Source: Sorangiineae bacterium MSr12523 (GTDB lineage Bacteria > Myxococcota_A > Polyangia > Polyangiales > Polyangiaceae). Taken from it: 64,000 bases of DNA. Shown in pieces: positions 45,383 to 53,764 of the stretch. The stretch covers positions 7,343,501 through 7,407,500 of the forward strand of contig CP089982.1 in NCBI GenBank assembly GCA_037157775.1. Reading direction: 5' to 3'. Position 1 is the stretch's first letter. Each line of letters opens with the position of its first letter. The notes beneath the pieces are model-generated. The model made no database searches. It worked only from the letters and a program-made list of their open reading frames with translations, and was not told the DNA's origin. Made by a program: the position numbers and the translations under genes.

Positions 45383-46011
45383 GCATCTTTGGCGCGCGGC
45401 AGGTGACATCCATAGCAATCGGTGAGCTTTCCCGTCCGCGGTTTGCCCTTCGCATCCAAAAGCACGTTGCCTCGAGGATCGAATTCCCCGAAATACCAAT
45501 CACCCAATGCAGGATTGTACCCATCGAGCCCTTTGGCCATCACGGTAATCTTGGTGAGCTTGCCATTCGCATCGAGAACCTCCCGCACGATGATCGTGCG
45601 CGGCACCATGACCGCGTTCGAACCGCTCCGGTCGGGGCTAATCCTCGAATAGGGCCCATCCAACGGCCCGGTAACGTACACCTCGATTTTGGAGCCCGCC
45701 GTGACCGCCGAAGGATACGGCGCCGACGTCACTTTGGTGAAGGCCGGGTGCGACTTGTAGTTTCCGTCTCGAAACCATGAATTGAAATACTCTTCCGACC
45801 CCGGGGACTTGGGATCGATGGCCCCCGCGTCGGTGGTCGTTGGCGGACCGCCGCGATCGCGGTGTTCATCGTACAACGGTGACAAAGCGTTCTCGTCATA
45901 GGAACTACAATCCAAAAGCAGTCCGCATACGACGAGGGCGGATGCATGCGCATTCGTCCTCGTCGCGCGGGATGGTTTGCCGCGCGATTGCCTCGCAATA
46001 GGTAGTCTCAC
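45343..46011 (-). CDS. Cytochrome P460-like lipoprotein with one haem-binding CXXCH
   Basis: 222 residues with lipobox GLLLDC (Cys35). After a linker with DAGAIDPKSPG come P460-like elements: WFRDGNYKSHPAFTKV, SKIEVYVTGP, VPRTIIVREVLDANGKLTKITVMAKG (two pieces) and DWYFGEFDPRGNV, then CYGCH at 199-203, which would hold a c-type haem. Proteins of this family oxidise small nitrogen compounds or shuttle electrons. No redox partner gene lies nearby. The last 40 bp overlap the MFS gene on the other strand. Confidence 0.72.
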   Translation of the reverse strand: MRLPIARQSRGKPSRATRTNAHASALVVCGLLLDCSSYDENALSPLYDEHRDRGGPPTTTDAGAIDPKSPGSEEYFNSWFRDGNYKSHPAFTKVTSAPYPSAVTAGSKIEVYVTGPLDGPYSRISPDRSGSNAVMVPRTIIVREVLDANGKLTKITVMAKGLDGYNPALGDWYFGEFDPRGNVLLDAKGKPRTGKLTDCYGCHLPRAKDAYLFGVPDSARAR

Positions 46012-46174
46012 ACGACGGTGTCAAGCACCGCATATGCCAACAACGCGGAGCGTTGTCGGATCGTGTGAACCATTCTTGCGTTGGCCGCAACGAGCGTTGT
46101 TCGATCCACGGCGATGGAGCTGGTGATCCAGGTATACCAACAGCGAAGTCAGCCACATACCCTAAGGGGTATTC

Positions 46175-47890
46175 TTATTTCGCTCCGTGCATCGCACGTC
46201 GAATCCACGGTGTCAGCACGAAATACAACACACCGGCGGCTACACCCACGTAGGCCATGAGACGAAAGAGGTCGCCATACTTCGCGGCGGCGGTGGTCCA
46301 ATCCATTGCCGCGCCATCGGACACATCGATGGAGGCAAGCTTTCCGAACCGCGCCGACAGCACCTCGGCATACGCGGTGGCGAGCCAAAAGGCGCCCATC
46401 ATGACCCCCACGACCCTGCCCACGGACAATTGCGTGACGGCGGATAGGCCAATGGGCATGACCGCTATTTCGCCCACCTCGAGCACCGCGTACCCGAGCG
46501 CGAGCCACCACACGCTGGCTGGCTGCTCGGGACGCGTCGAATGCACGGCCGCCAGCATCGGCAAGAACGCGAGACCGGCGAGGCCGAGGCCGGTGGCCAT
46601 TTTGGCGGGCTTGCTCGGATTGAGTCCGCGGAGCTCCAACCATGGCCATAGCCAGGAAAAGAGCGGCGTGAAAAGCACGACGAAGAACGGCCCCAAAAAG
46701 GTAAGCGACCCCGCCGTCTGCGGAACGAGCACGATGTCATGCACGGTGGCCACGGCAAGGCCGGCCACCATGGTCGCGCCCAGCGCTTTCGAGACCAGCG
46801 GGCGACCGCGATCGCTCGCGGCGAGGGCCGCGACCATCAATGGCGGGCTCGCCCCCAAGGAAAAGATGGCCCACGGCAACGACGGCGTTCCGCGCTTTAC
46901 CGCGAACAGGTCTTTCGTCATGAGCCGATCGGTGAACGTGACCCACGAGCCGTAGGTCTGCTCGTACATGGTCAGGAAGATCAACACCCCGACCATGAGC
47001 GTGGCCAGCGCCAACATTTGCTCGCGTTCGACCTTGGTGCACTTGGTGGCGATGAACCACACGAACCACACGAGAAACAGTGCGGCGATGACATGCATCG
47101 TCCCATGCACCGTCCACGTGCGCTGGATCAATTGCCAGACGAGCAGCACCCCCAGCGAGGCCCCCAGGTAAATGGCCCACTCCCGGCTCACCGGGCCGAT
47201 GCGCTCACGCAGCTTTGCCGGATCCCGCGGTTCGGCGTGGCCTTCGAGGTATTTCTGTCCCCAGAGGAAGACGCACAGCCCCGCGAGCATTCCCAAGCCG
47301 GCTGCACCAAAGCCGTATTTCCAGCCGTAGGTCTCCCCGAGAAAGGCGCAAATGAGCGACGAGAGCAACGCCCCCACGTTGATGCCGGCATAAAAGACGG
47401 TAAAACCCGAATCGCGGCGCGGATCGTCTTTGGGATAGAGCTTTCCGACGATGGTGGAGATGTTCGGTTTGAGGAAGCCGACGCCCATGATGATGAGCGC
47501 CAGCGACAGGTAAAACACCTGCAACGCCGCCTCGTCGCGCTGGACGACGCCGTTCACCAGGCGCGCTTGGTGACCTTCGTAGGCCATGCCTGCATGGCCG
47601 AGCACCAGGAGAATGCCGCCGAACACCACGGCCTTGCGCATTCCCAAGTACCGATCGGCGAGGAGGCCGCCCAGGACCGGTACGGCGTACACCAAGCCGC
47701 CGTACGCCCCGAGGACGTCGTACCCCGCATCGTCCCCGAACAGGTGGAACTTGAGGAGGTACAGCAGCAGCAGTGCCTTCATTCCGTAGAACGAAAAACG
47801 CTCCCACATCTCGGTGAAGAAGCAGACGAAGAGCCCCTTGGGGTGGCCGAGAAATTCATCGTGGGGGCGAGCGGCCGACGCGGAAGGCAT
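46175..47890 (-). CDS. POT-family proton-coupled oligopeptide transporter
   Basis: 571 residues, about 14 hydrophobic segments. The POT signature ExxERFxYYG is present as EMWERFSFYG (27-36), with GGLLADRYLGMRKAVVFGG and the PTR2 motif FYAGINVGALLSSLICAFLGE. The first residues are soluble (HDEFLGHPKGL), as usual. It would import di- and tripeptides using the proton gradient, which suits a predatory or protein-degrading bacterium. Monocistronic. Confidence 0.92.
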   Translation of the reverse strand: MPSASAARPHDEFLGHPKGLFVCFFTEMWERFSFYGMKALLLLYLLKFHLFGDDAGYDVLGAYGGLVYAVPVLGGLLADRYLGMRKAVVFGGILLVLGHAGMAYEGHQARLVNGVVQRDEAALQVFYLSLALIIMGVGFLKPNISTIVGKLYPKDDPRRDSGFTVFYAGINVGALLSSLICAFLGETYGWKYGFGAAGLGMLAGLCVFLWGQKYLEGHAEPRDPAKLRERIGPVSREWAIYLGASLGVLLVWQLIQRTWTVHGTMHVIAALFLVWFVWFIATKCTKVEREQMLALATLMVGVLIFLTMYEQTYGSWVTFTDRLMTKDLFAVKRGTPSLPWAIFSLGASPPLMVAALAASDRGRPLVSKALGATMVAGLAVATVHDIVLVPQTAGSLTFLGPFFVVLFTPLFSWLWPWLELRGLNPSKPAKMATGLGLAGLAFLPMLAAVHSTRPEQPASVWWLALGYAVLEVGEIAVMPIGLSAVTQLSVGRVVGVMMGAFWLATAYAEVLSARFGKLASIDVSDGAAMDWTTAAAKYGDLFRLMAYVGVAAGVLYFVLTPWIRRAMHGAK

Positions 47891-47923
47891 GTTCCGCCGT
47901 TATAAAGGCAGGCTTCCAGCCCG

Positions 47924-48406
47924 TCAGCGACGATCGTACGTATAGACGTGATCGCCAACGATGCGGAGCAACTGACCCGGTGTTGCGGTGAACTCCTCCC
48001 CCGTGTCGCCTTGGAACGCGTCGGCGCAACGATCCCTGAAGGAAAGCTTCGTATCGGACGCCAAGGTGTAGGCGTACGCACGGAAATAGTCGCGTCCATC
48101 GCGCCGTCCGGAAGAGCGCATCACCCCTGCCTGGACCACCAGCGTTTCACTCAACGTATCGGGCGCGCCATTTTGCGGCCGCGTGATGTACGTGGTGTAC
48201 GCCGTGAGGTGGTAGACGCCGTCCTGGATCTCCCCGCCACGTGCGGCGGGTGTTTCGCCCATGACGATGGCTTCCTGGATGGTGGGGCCGTCGTTGGTAT
48301 GCACCACGCACGGGTCTGCGCCGGCATCGACCCCCGTCGGCGTGGAGCCGGATTCGCCGCAACCGAGGAGCATGAAAAAAGGAAGACAAGCAAGGCGGAG
48401 TCGCAT
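47924..48406 (-). CDS. Hypothetical lipoprotein
   Basis: 160 residues from the ATG at 48406; lipobox MLLGC. The mature part (DGPTIQEAIVMGETPAARGGEIQDG, VYHLTAYTTYI, ETLVVQAGVMRSSGR, FRAYAYTLASDTKLSFRDRCAD, LLRIVGDHVYTYDRR) looks like a small beta-barrel or calycin-like fold with two cysteines. This domain shape is common in myxobacterial lipoproteins of unknown function. It lies between two transporter genes without clear linkage. Confidence 0.65.
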   Translation of the reverse strand: MRLRLACLPFFMLLGCGESGSTPTGVDAGADPCVVHTNDGPTIQEAIVMGETPAARGGEIQDGVYHLTAYTTYITRPQNGAPDTLSETLVVQAGVMRSSGRRDGRDYFRAYAYTLASDTKLSFRDRCADAFQGDTGEEFTATPGQLLRIVGDHVYTYDRR

Positions 48407-48513
48407 GGCCGACGCATCAGCAGGATCCGGACCTGCCCCTTGCGGCGCTCGAAAACGCGCTCTTTGCAATGCGCCCCCCTGACGCGTGGGTCGCGAGAAG
48501 AAAAGCTTCCCTT

Positions 48514-49767
48514 TTACGTCGTGCGGCGCAATTCGGGGCTTGCGGCGGCGATCCCCACCACGAGGAGCGCGATGAGGCTCCCGTGAAGGGCGATCGCCAC
48601 CCCTGGATCGAAGGCCTTGGCGACCAGTCCGAGGGAAAGGCCACCCACCGGCGTGATTCCCCAGGGCAAGTTGTAGACGCTCATGACGCGCCCGCGGTAC
48701 GCCTCGTCGGTGATGCGTTGAACCAAGGTGGCGTTGAGCGTCGAAAAGATCGATTCCATCACGCCGATGGCCACGAGCAGGGCGAGCACCACGAGAAACG
48801 GCTTCGAGACGGCAAAGGTCATCAACCCCGCACCAAAGGCTCCTGCCGACACGAGGAGCGCTCGCCCGCGCCTCGCCGTTCGAAGGCTGATCGAAGAGAG
48901 GGTGGCCCCCAGGATCGCACCGACCCCGAGCGCGCCATGCAAAAGGCCGAGGGTCTCTTCCTTCGAACCCGCGCCCGCGCCCTCGGCAAGAATCGGAAAC
49001 AACGTGGTGAACGGCAGCCCAAAGACGACGGGAATGCCCTCCAATAGGAGAAGGGTGCGCAAAAGCCGGCGCCCCAGGATGTAGCGGTATCCCTCGACGG
49101 TGCTCTGCAGCCACGAGTCCCCGGGCTTCGATGGCTCGGGAGGGATCGCCGTCCTGCGAAACGCGGTGAGCACCGAAGGAACGAACGCCACCGACGTGAC
49201 GAAGAAGCAACCCGCGGCACCGATGCGCGGTAAGAGCACGCCCGCAAGCGCCGGCCCGAGCACACCCGCAAGAATCCACGCGCCCGACGAAAGCGCGACG
49301 GCGCTATCCAGCGATTCCGGCCGCACCAACTTGGGGACGATGGCCAGCCGCACCGTCCAGTCGAAGCTCCCGATGGAGCCCGCCATCAGGGCAAAGAGGA
49401 GAAGCAGCGGCGGGGAGATGACGCCGGTGAGGATGGCGATCGCCAAGAGCAATGCGTTGAGCCCGTGCAGGGCTTGGGTGACGAGCAACACCTTGCCCCG
49501 GTCCACGCGATCGACCAGCGCCCCCGCGAATGGGCCGAGAACGAGCCCCGGCAAGCCGACCATGGCGTAGACGCCGCCGAGCCACACGGACGAATGTGTC
49601 AATTCGTTGACGAGCCAGCCGCGCACGACCATGCCCATCACGTGGCCGGAAAGCGAGATGACAATTGCGCACCAATATGCCGCAAACCGCATCTCACGCA
49701 GCGCAGGGGGAATCATGCTCACGGCCAGGATGCCCGACGTTGTCTCGCTTGATGGAACATCGGCCAA
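48514..49767 (-). CDS. MFS transporter (enterobactin-exporter/EntS-like group)
   Basis: 417 residues. The group's typical elements are present: ALREMRFAAYWCAIVISLSGHVM, VGLPGLVLGPFAGALVDRVDRGKVLLVTQ (motif A), FDWTVRLAIVPKLVRPESLDSAVALSSG (two pieces), and YRGRVMSVYNLPWGITPVGGLSLGLVA. These exporters carry siderophores, antibiotics or similar compounds. It is divergent from pruA with a 93-bp gap. Confidence 0.85.
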   Translation of the reverse strand: MADVPSSETTSGILAVSMIPPALREMRFAAYWCAIVISLSGHVMGMVVRGWLVNELTHSSVWLGGVYAMVGLPGLVLGPFAGALVDRVDRGKVLLVTQALHGLNALLLAIAILTGVISPPLLLLFALMAGSIGSFDWTVRLAIVPKLVRPESLDSAVALSSGAWILAGVLGPALAGVLLPRIGAAGCFFVTSVAFVPSVLTAFRRTAIPPEPSKPGDSWLQSTVEGYRYILGRRLLRTLLLLEGIPVVFGLPFTTLFPILAEGAGAGSKEETLGLLHGALGVGAILGATLSSISLRTARRGRALLVSAGAFGAGLMTFAVSKPFLVVLALLVAIGVMESIFSTLNATLVQRITDEAYRGRVMSVYNLPWGITPVGGLSLGLVAKAFDPGVAIALHGSLIALLVVGIAAASPELRRTT

Positions 49768-49860
49768 TAGATTGGAGCAATGCTACTATTTTGCACGGGG
49801 CCGCCTCGGAAGGGGCTCGCCCTAGTAGCCAATGGCCCAAGTTCGGATTACGGTCCCCGC

Positions 49861-51495
49861 ATGCTCGACGCGCCGCTACCGAGACCCCTCCCCGCCAACG
49901 AACCGGTGCTCAACTATGCGCCAGGCTCGGCCGAACGTGCCGCGTTGAAGGCCCGGCTGGCCAGCATGGCGAAGGAGCGGCCCGACGTGCCGCACGTCGT
50001 CTCCGGCAAGGAGCTGCGGGATGGGGAGGCTTACGAGGTTCGTGCACCGCACGACCACGGCCTTCTCCTCGCCACGTGCCACGATGGCGGGGCCGCTGTC
50101 GCCACCAAAGCCATTGACGCAGCGCTCGCGGCCGCGCCCGCATGGGCCGCGACGCCGTTGGAGGAGCGAGCCCGCATCTTCACGCGTGCGGCGGAGTTGC
50201 TGGCAGGCCCATGGCGTTCGGTTCTCAACGCCGCCACCATGCTCGGCCAGAGCAAAACCGCGTACCAGGCCGAGATCGATGCCGCCTGCGAGCTCATCGA
50301 CTTTCTGCGCTTCAACGTGGCGTACGCCTCGAGGTTGGCCGAGCAGCCCCTCTCGTCGCCCGGCATTTCCAACGCGCTCGAGCTGCGCCCGCTCGAGGGT
50401 TTCGTGCTGGCCATCACGCCGTTCAACTTCACGGCCATCGCGGGGAACCTTCCCTCGGCGTGCGCGCTCATGGGCAACGTGGTCGTGTGGAAGCCCGCGG
50501 AGAACCAGAGCCTCGCCGCGTACCACACGATGCGTCTTTTCGAGGCCGCGGGCTTGCCGCCCGGCGTCATCAACGTCGTCTACGGCAACGGCGCCAGCAT
50601 CGCAGGTACGTGCCTCGCGCGTCCCGAGCTCGCGGGTGTGCACTTCACCGGGTCGACCACGGTGTTCCAATCCATCTGGCGCACCGTCGGTGAAAACGTG
50701 GCGCGCTACCGCACCTACCCGCGCCTCGTCGGCGAAACCGGCGGCAAGGACTTCGTGCTCGCGCACGCCTCCGCCGAGGTCGAAGCGCTGGCCGTGGGCC
50801 TGGTGCGCGGCGCCTTCGAGTTCCAGGGACAAAAGTGCTCCGCCGCGTCGCGCGCGTACATCCCGCGTTCGATCTGGCCGAAGGTGCGGGACTTGGCGCT
50901 CGACCACATCAAGCAAATTCGCATGGGCGACGTGACCGACTTCCGCAACTTGATGGGCGCCGTGATCAACGAGCGCGCCTGGACGCGCCTGTCCGGCTGG
51001 CGCGAGCGCCTCGCGAACGATCCCAAGGCGAAGATCCTCGCCGGCGACGGCTGGTCGCGTGAGAAAGGCTGGTTCTGCGGCCCGACCTTGGTCGAGCTTT
51101 CCGATCCGGGCCACCCGCTGTTGGCCGAGGAGCTCTTCGGCCCGGTGCTCGGCGTCTATGTCTACGACGACGCCGGCGAAGGCTTCGACACCGCCCTCGA
51201 TTTGGTCGACCGCACCAGCCCCTACGGCCTCACCGGTGCCATTTTCTCCCGCGATCGCGCAGCCGTTGCCAAGGCAACGACGCGGCTGCGTCAGGCCGCT
51301 GGCAACTTCTACATCAACGACAAGCCCACCGGTGCCGTCGTCGGCCAGCAGCCCTTCGGTGGCTCCCGCGCCTCGGGCACCAACGACAAAGCCGGCAGCG
51401 CCTACAACCTCCTGCGCTGGGCCAGCCCCCGCGTCATCAAAGAGACCTTCGTCCCCCCCACCGCGGTCCCCTACCCCTCCATGTCGGAGGAGTGA
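49861..51495 (+). CDS. pruA: L-glutamate gamma-semialdehyde dehydrogenase (1-pyrroline-5-carboxylate dehydrogenase)
   Basis: 544 residues from the ATG at 49861. It oxidises glutamate semialdehyde to glutamate with NAD, the last step of proline breakdown. ALDH features: ITPFNFTAIAGNLPS, VWKPAENQS, FTGSTTVF, VGETGGKDFVLAHAS (base Glu292), FQGQKCSAASRAY (nucleophile Cys326) and GPVLGVYVYDD. The length and FNFTAIAGN fit the stand-alone eukaryote/myxobacterium-type enzyme rather than bifunctional PutA. No proline dehydrogenase gene is adjacent. The 3' end overlaps the TetR gene by 25 bp. Confidence 0.93.
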   Translation: MLDAPLPRPLPANEPVLNYAPGSAERAALKARLASMAKERPDVPHVVSGKELRDGEAYEVRAPHDHGLLLATCHDGGAAVATKAIDAALAAAPAWAATPLEERARIFTRAAELLAGPWRSVLNAATMLGQSKTAYQAEIDAACELIDFLRFNVAYASRLAEQPLSSPGISNALELRPLEGFVLAITPFNFTAIAGNLPSACALMGNVVVWKPAENQSLAAYHTMRLFEAAGLPPGVINVVYGNGASIAGTCLARPELAGVHFTGSTTVFQSIWRTVGENVARYRTYPRLVGETGGKDFVLAHASAEVEALAVGLVRGAFEFQGQKCSAASRAYIPRSIWPKVRDLALDHIKQIRMGDVTDFRNLMGAVINERAWTRLSGWRERLANDPKAKILAGDGWSREKGWFCGPTLVELSDPGHPLLAEELFGPVLGVYVYDDAGEGFDTALDLVDRTSPYGLTGAIFSRDRAAVAKATTRLRQAAGNFYINDKPTGAVVGQQPFGGSRASGTNDKAGSAYNLLRWASPRVIKETFVPPTAVPYPSMSEE

Positions 51496-52124
51496 CCGCG
51501 ACGGGCCGCCTCGAGGCCTGTCAGCATGGCCTCGAGGCCGAGCTCGAACTCCTTCGTCTCATCGTAGTTCGCAAGCACCCGCGCCGCCTCACGAACCCGC
51601 GGAAAGTGCTCCTCGCTGAGCCGCTCGTACGCCGGTCGCGCATCTTCGTCCGGCTTTCGTGGAGAGCGCGTCGCGATGGTGTGCCCCACGACGTACGCCG
51701 CGAGTACCTGCAGCGCGCCCAGGGCACGCCGCGGTGAAAACCCGGCACGGCGAAGCACCTCGAGCACCGACTCCACGTGGGCGAGCGATGCAGGTGTGAC
51801 CGCGGGCCGCGTGGCAAAGATGGGCAGCGCGTGCGGGTGCGCGCGCAAAACCTGGCGAAGCTCACGCGCACGCTTGCGCAGGGCCGAACGCCAGGACGAC
51901 GACCGCGCCGGTGCGGGAAGCTCGCGCAGGATCGTCTCGAAGATCCCATCGAGCATCGCCGCCTTGTTCGCGACGTGGTTGTAGAGCGACATCGCCTCGA
52001 CGCCCAACTCGTCGCCCACGCGACGCATGGAAATCGCCTCCAGCCCCTCCCGATCCAGAATGGAGAGCGCCGTGCTCAGGATGCGTTCGCGCGACAGGGG
52101 AGTGTGCTTGCTGCGGGCTTTCAT
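51471..52124 (-). CDS. TetR-family regulator with TetR_C_1-type ligand domain
   Basis: 217 residues. Helix-turn-helix: SRERILSTALSILDREGLEAISMRRVGDELGVEAMSLYNHVANK (pieces). The C-terminal domain (LPAPARSSSWRSALRKRARELRQVLRAHPHALPIFATRP, in pieces) is the class often tied to tetracycline-like or drug ligands. A 28-bp palindrome 15-43 bp upstream of its start is repeated upstream of the M28 peptidase gene at 53.6 kb, so it probably regulates itself and that peptidase. Confidence 0.9.
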   Translation of the reverse strand: MKARSKHTPLSRERILSTALSILDREGLEAISMRRVGDELGVEAMSLYNHVANKAAMLDGIFETILRELPAPARSSSWRSALRKRARELRQVLRAHPHALPIFATRPAVTPASLAHVESVLEVLRRAGFSPRRALGALQVLAAYVVGHTIATRSPRKPDEDARPAYERLSEEHFPRVREAARVLANYDETKEFELGLEAMLTGLEAARRGHSSDMEG

Positions 52125-52139
52125 GGGTAAACTCGCTGT

Positions 52140-52167
52140 ACTTACATCATAAGCTTATAACGTAAGT
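52140..52167 (-). promoter_or_regulatory. TetR operator, copy 1 (own promoter)
   Basis: 28-bp inverted repeat, arms ACTTACATCATAAG and CTTATAACGTAAGT, 12 of 14 positions symmetric, centred on the HindIII-like AAGCTT. It includes a TATGAT -10-like box on the minus strand. It is 25/28 identical to the element at 53641-53668. Confidence 0.75.
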
Positions 52168-52533
52168 CCATGATGACTTCTCGTGTATTCGGAGCCATTC
52201 TTCACCGGTATGGCCAAGCGGCCCTTCCGACCGGATCGTCGTCACGAATACCGTTTGTTATTTAGTCAACTTCGCGGCTAGCGACACGAGCCGTTCTTGA
52301 TCCTTACATCGAATACAGAACGTGCAAAAGACCTTCTTCCACGGGAAGAAAAACCCCAACGTAGCTTCGCTCGCGGGCAACTCCGTAGGATCGCAATGGC
52401 AAGCACCGCTGGCCCGCGAACCGAGCATAGGTTGATTACGCATTTCGCAGGAATGGGCATTTCCTTCGAAGTGCGCACCAAGAAGCTCGCGCGTGCGTCT
52501 CGCAAATGAGGGTTCGTACAAGGAGTAAGCAAG
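52168..52533. other. 366-bp stretch without a supportable gene
   Basis: Short frames on both strands have no domain or signal. It ends with the ribosome site (AAGGAGTAAG) of the propeller gene at 52534. I see no palindrome beyond the TetR operator at its left edge. Confidence 0.4.
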
Positions 52534-53604
52534 ATGGCATGGAAGAATCTGTTTGGGTATTCCACGATTTCGTCGCTGAAGCGCGCCCTAACGCTCGTGA
52601 CCGCGGCGAGCCTCATCACGGCTACCACGAGCCTGCCGGTTCATGCGGAGGACGCCACCTCCGAAGAAGCCGCGGACTCGGAAGCCACGGATTCCTCGGC
52701 TGCCAACCCCTCGGATCAATGGAATCAAGTCAGCAGGAACGCACGCACGCACCGCTCGGTCGCCGCTGCCAATTGGGGAGGGCGCGAGTGGTACTTCGTT
52801 CGCGGCGATGACCGCACCATCTGGTTCTCCGCCAACGGTCAGGATTTCACACGGCATCCGCACGGAGGCCGGACGGACGCCGCCCCCGCAGCGGTCGTAT
52901 TCCACAATACGCTTTACGTATTCCATACTGGCGAGGGCGGGGATATTTGGTACAGCTTCCTCACCTCCCAAGGTTGGACGGCGTGGCAACGGGTTCCAGG
53001 CAGCGATACGCAGCACTTCCGGACCACCGAATCGCCAACGGTCGCGGCCTCGGAGCGCTATTTGTATCTCCTCGGGATGCGCGACAACGAGCGCATTGCC
53101 ATCTCGGCCAGTGATAACGGAAGTCGCTGGGCCAATTGGGACGAGCCGCCGGGCGGGGCTCGCACGCTCTCCGCCGTGGGGGCCGCCGCCGCCCACAACA
53201 ACAGCGATGGCGTCGACGCGCTCGTCGTCGCACACCGCGGAACGAACGAGGGCGTTTACTACGCCGCCCGCCGAGAATCGGACGGTGCGTGGAGCACCTG
53301 GAATCAGCGTGACCCTGGTGCGAGGATTCGAAGCCAGCCGTTTTTGGCGTCATTCGTTGGCCTCGACGGACACGAGCATATCGCCGTGAGCGCCGAAGGT
53401 ACGGATGGGCGCGTGTGGGCCCAGGATTGGGATATCGACCGAAACGTGGGATACGGCTGGCACCGTGTGGACGATCGCCCCAACGAACCCCGCGTGACCA
53501 CGGACATCGGGCCTACGCTGGTTTGGATCGTACACGCACTCTACTGCCTCGCGGTCTCGCAGGCAGGAGTGATGATTCAAAAGCGAATTCAGGACACGAA
53601 GTAA
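52534..53604 (+). CDS. Secreted beta-propeller lectin-like protein
   Basis: 356 residues. Signal peptide (LKRALTLVTAASLITATTSLPVHA), then an acidic linker and about five propeller blades: RSVAAANWGGREWYFVRGDD, RTIWFSANGQDF, AAVVFHNTLYVFHTGEGGDIWY, WTAWQRVPG, SPTVAASERYLYLLGMRDN, WANWDEPPGG and VDALVVAHRGTNEGVYYA. The W-x-x-W ends of blades recall the lectin propeller of the GH43-like protein at 36.4 kb. The last 30 residues (WIVHALYCLAVSQAGVMIQ) are hydrophobic and may be a frame error or an anchor. Function unknown; sugar binding is likely. Confidence 0.7.
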   Translation: MAWKNLFGYSTISSLKRALTLVTAASLITATTSLPVHAEDATSEEAADSEATDSSAANPSDQWNQVSRNARTHRSVAAANWGGREWYFVRGDDRTIWFSANGQDFTRHPHGGRTDAAPAAVVFHNTLYVFHTGEGGDIWYSFLTSQGWTAWQRVPGSDTQHFRTTESPTVAASERYLYLLGMRDNERIAISASDNGSRWANWDEPPGGARTLSAVGAAAAHNNSDGVDALVVAHRGTNEGVYYAARRESDGAWSTWNQRDPGARIRSQPFLASFVGLDGHEHIAVSAEGTDGRVWAQDWDIDRNVGYGWHRVDDRPNEPRVTTDIGPTLVWIVHALYCLAVSQAGVMIQKRIQDTK

Positions 53605-53633
53605 CGCCCCCATCGTTGACCGAACGGTTCCGC

Positions 53634-53668
53634 TTGATGCACTTACATCGTAAGCTTATGATGTAAGT
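53634..53668 (+). promoter_or_regulatory. TetR operator, copy 2, inside the M28 peptidase promoter
   Basis: TTGATG (53634-53639), a 17-base spacer and TATGAT (53657-53662) form a promoter. The 28-bp palindrome at 53641-53668 (arms ACTTACATCGTAAG and CTTATGATGTAAGT, 13 of 14 symmetric) overlaps spacer and -10, so bound repressor would exclude RNA polymerase. Confidence 0.75.
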
Positions 53669-53764
53669 TCATCATGTGGATCCGAGAACGAGACGTACGG
53701 CGCAGCGAGCCGCAGGCCGCGAGACCGGCGCTCGCCCGCGGACGAGTCGCGGCTCCGGCGCTGG

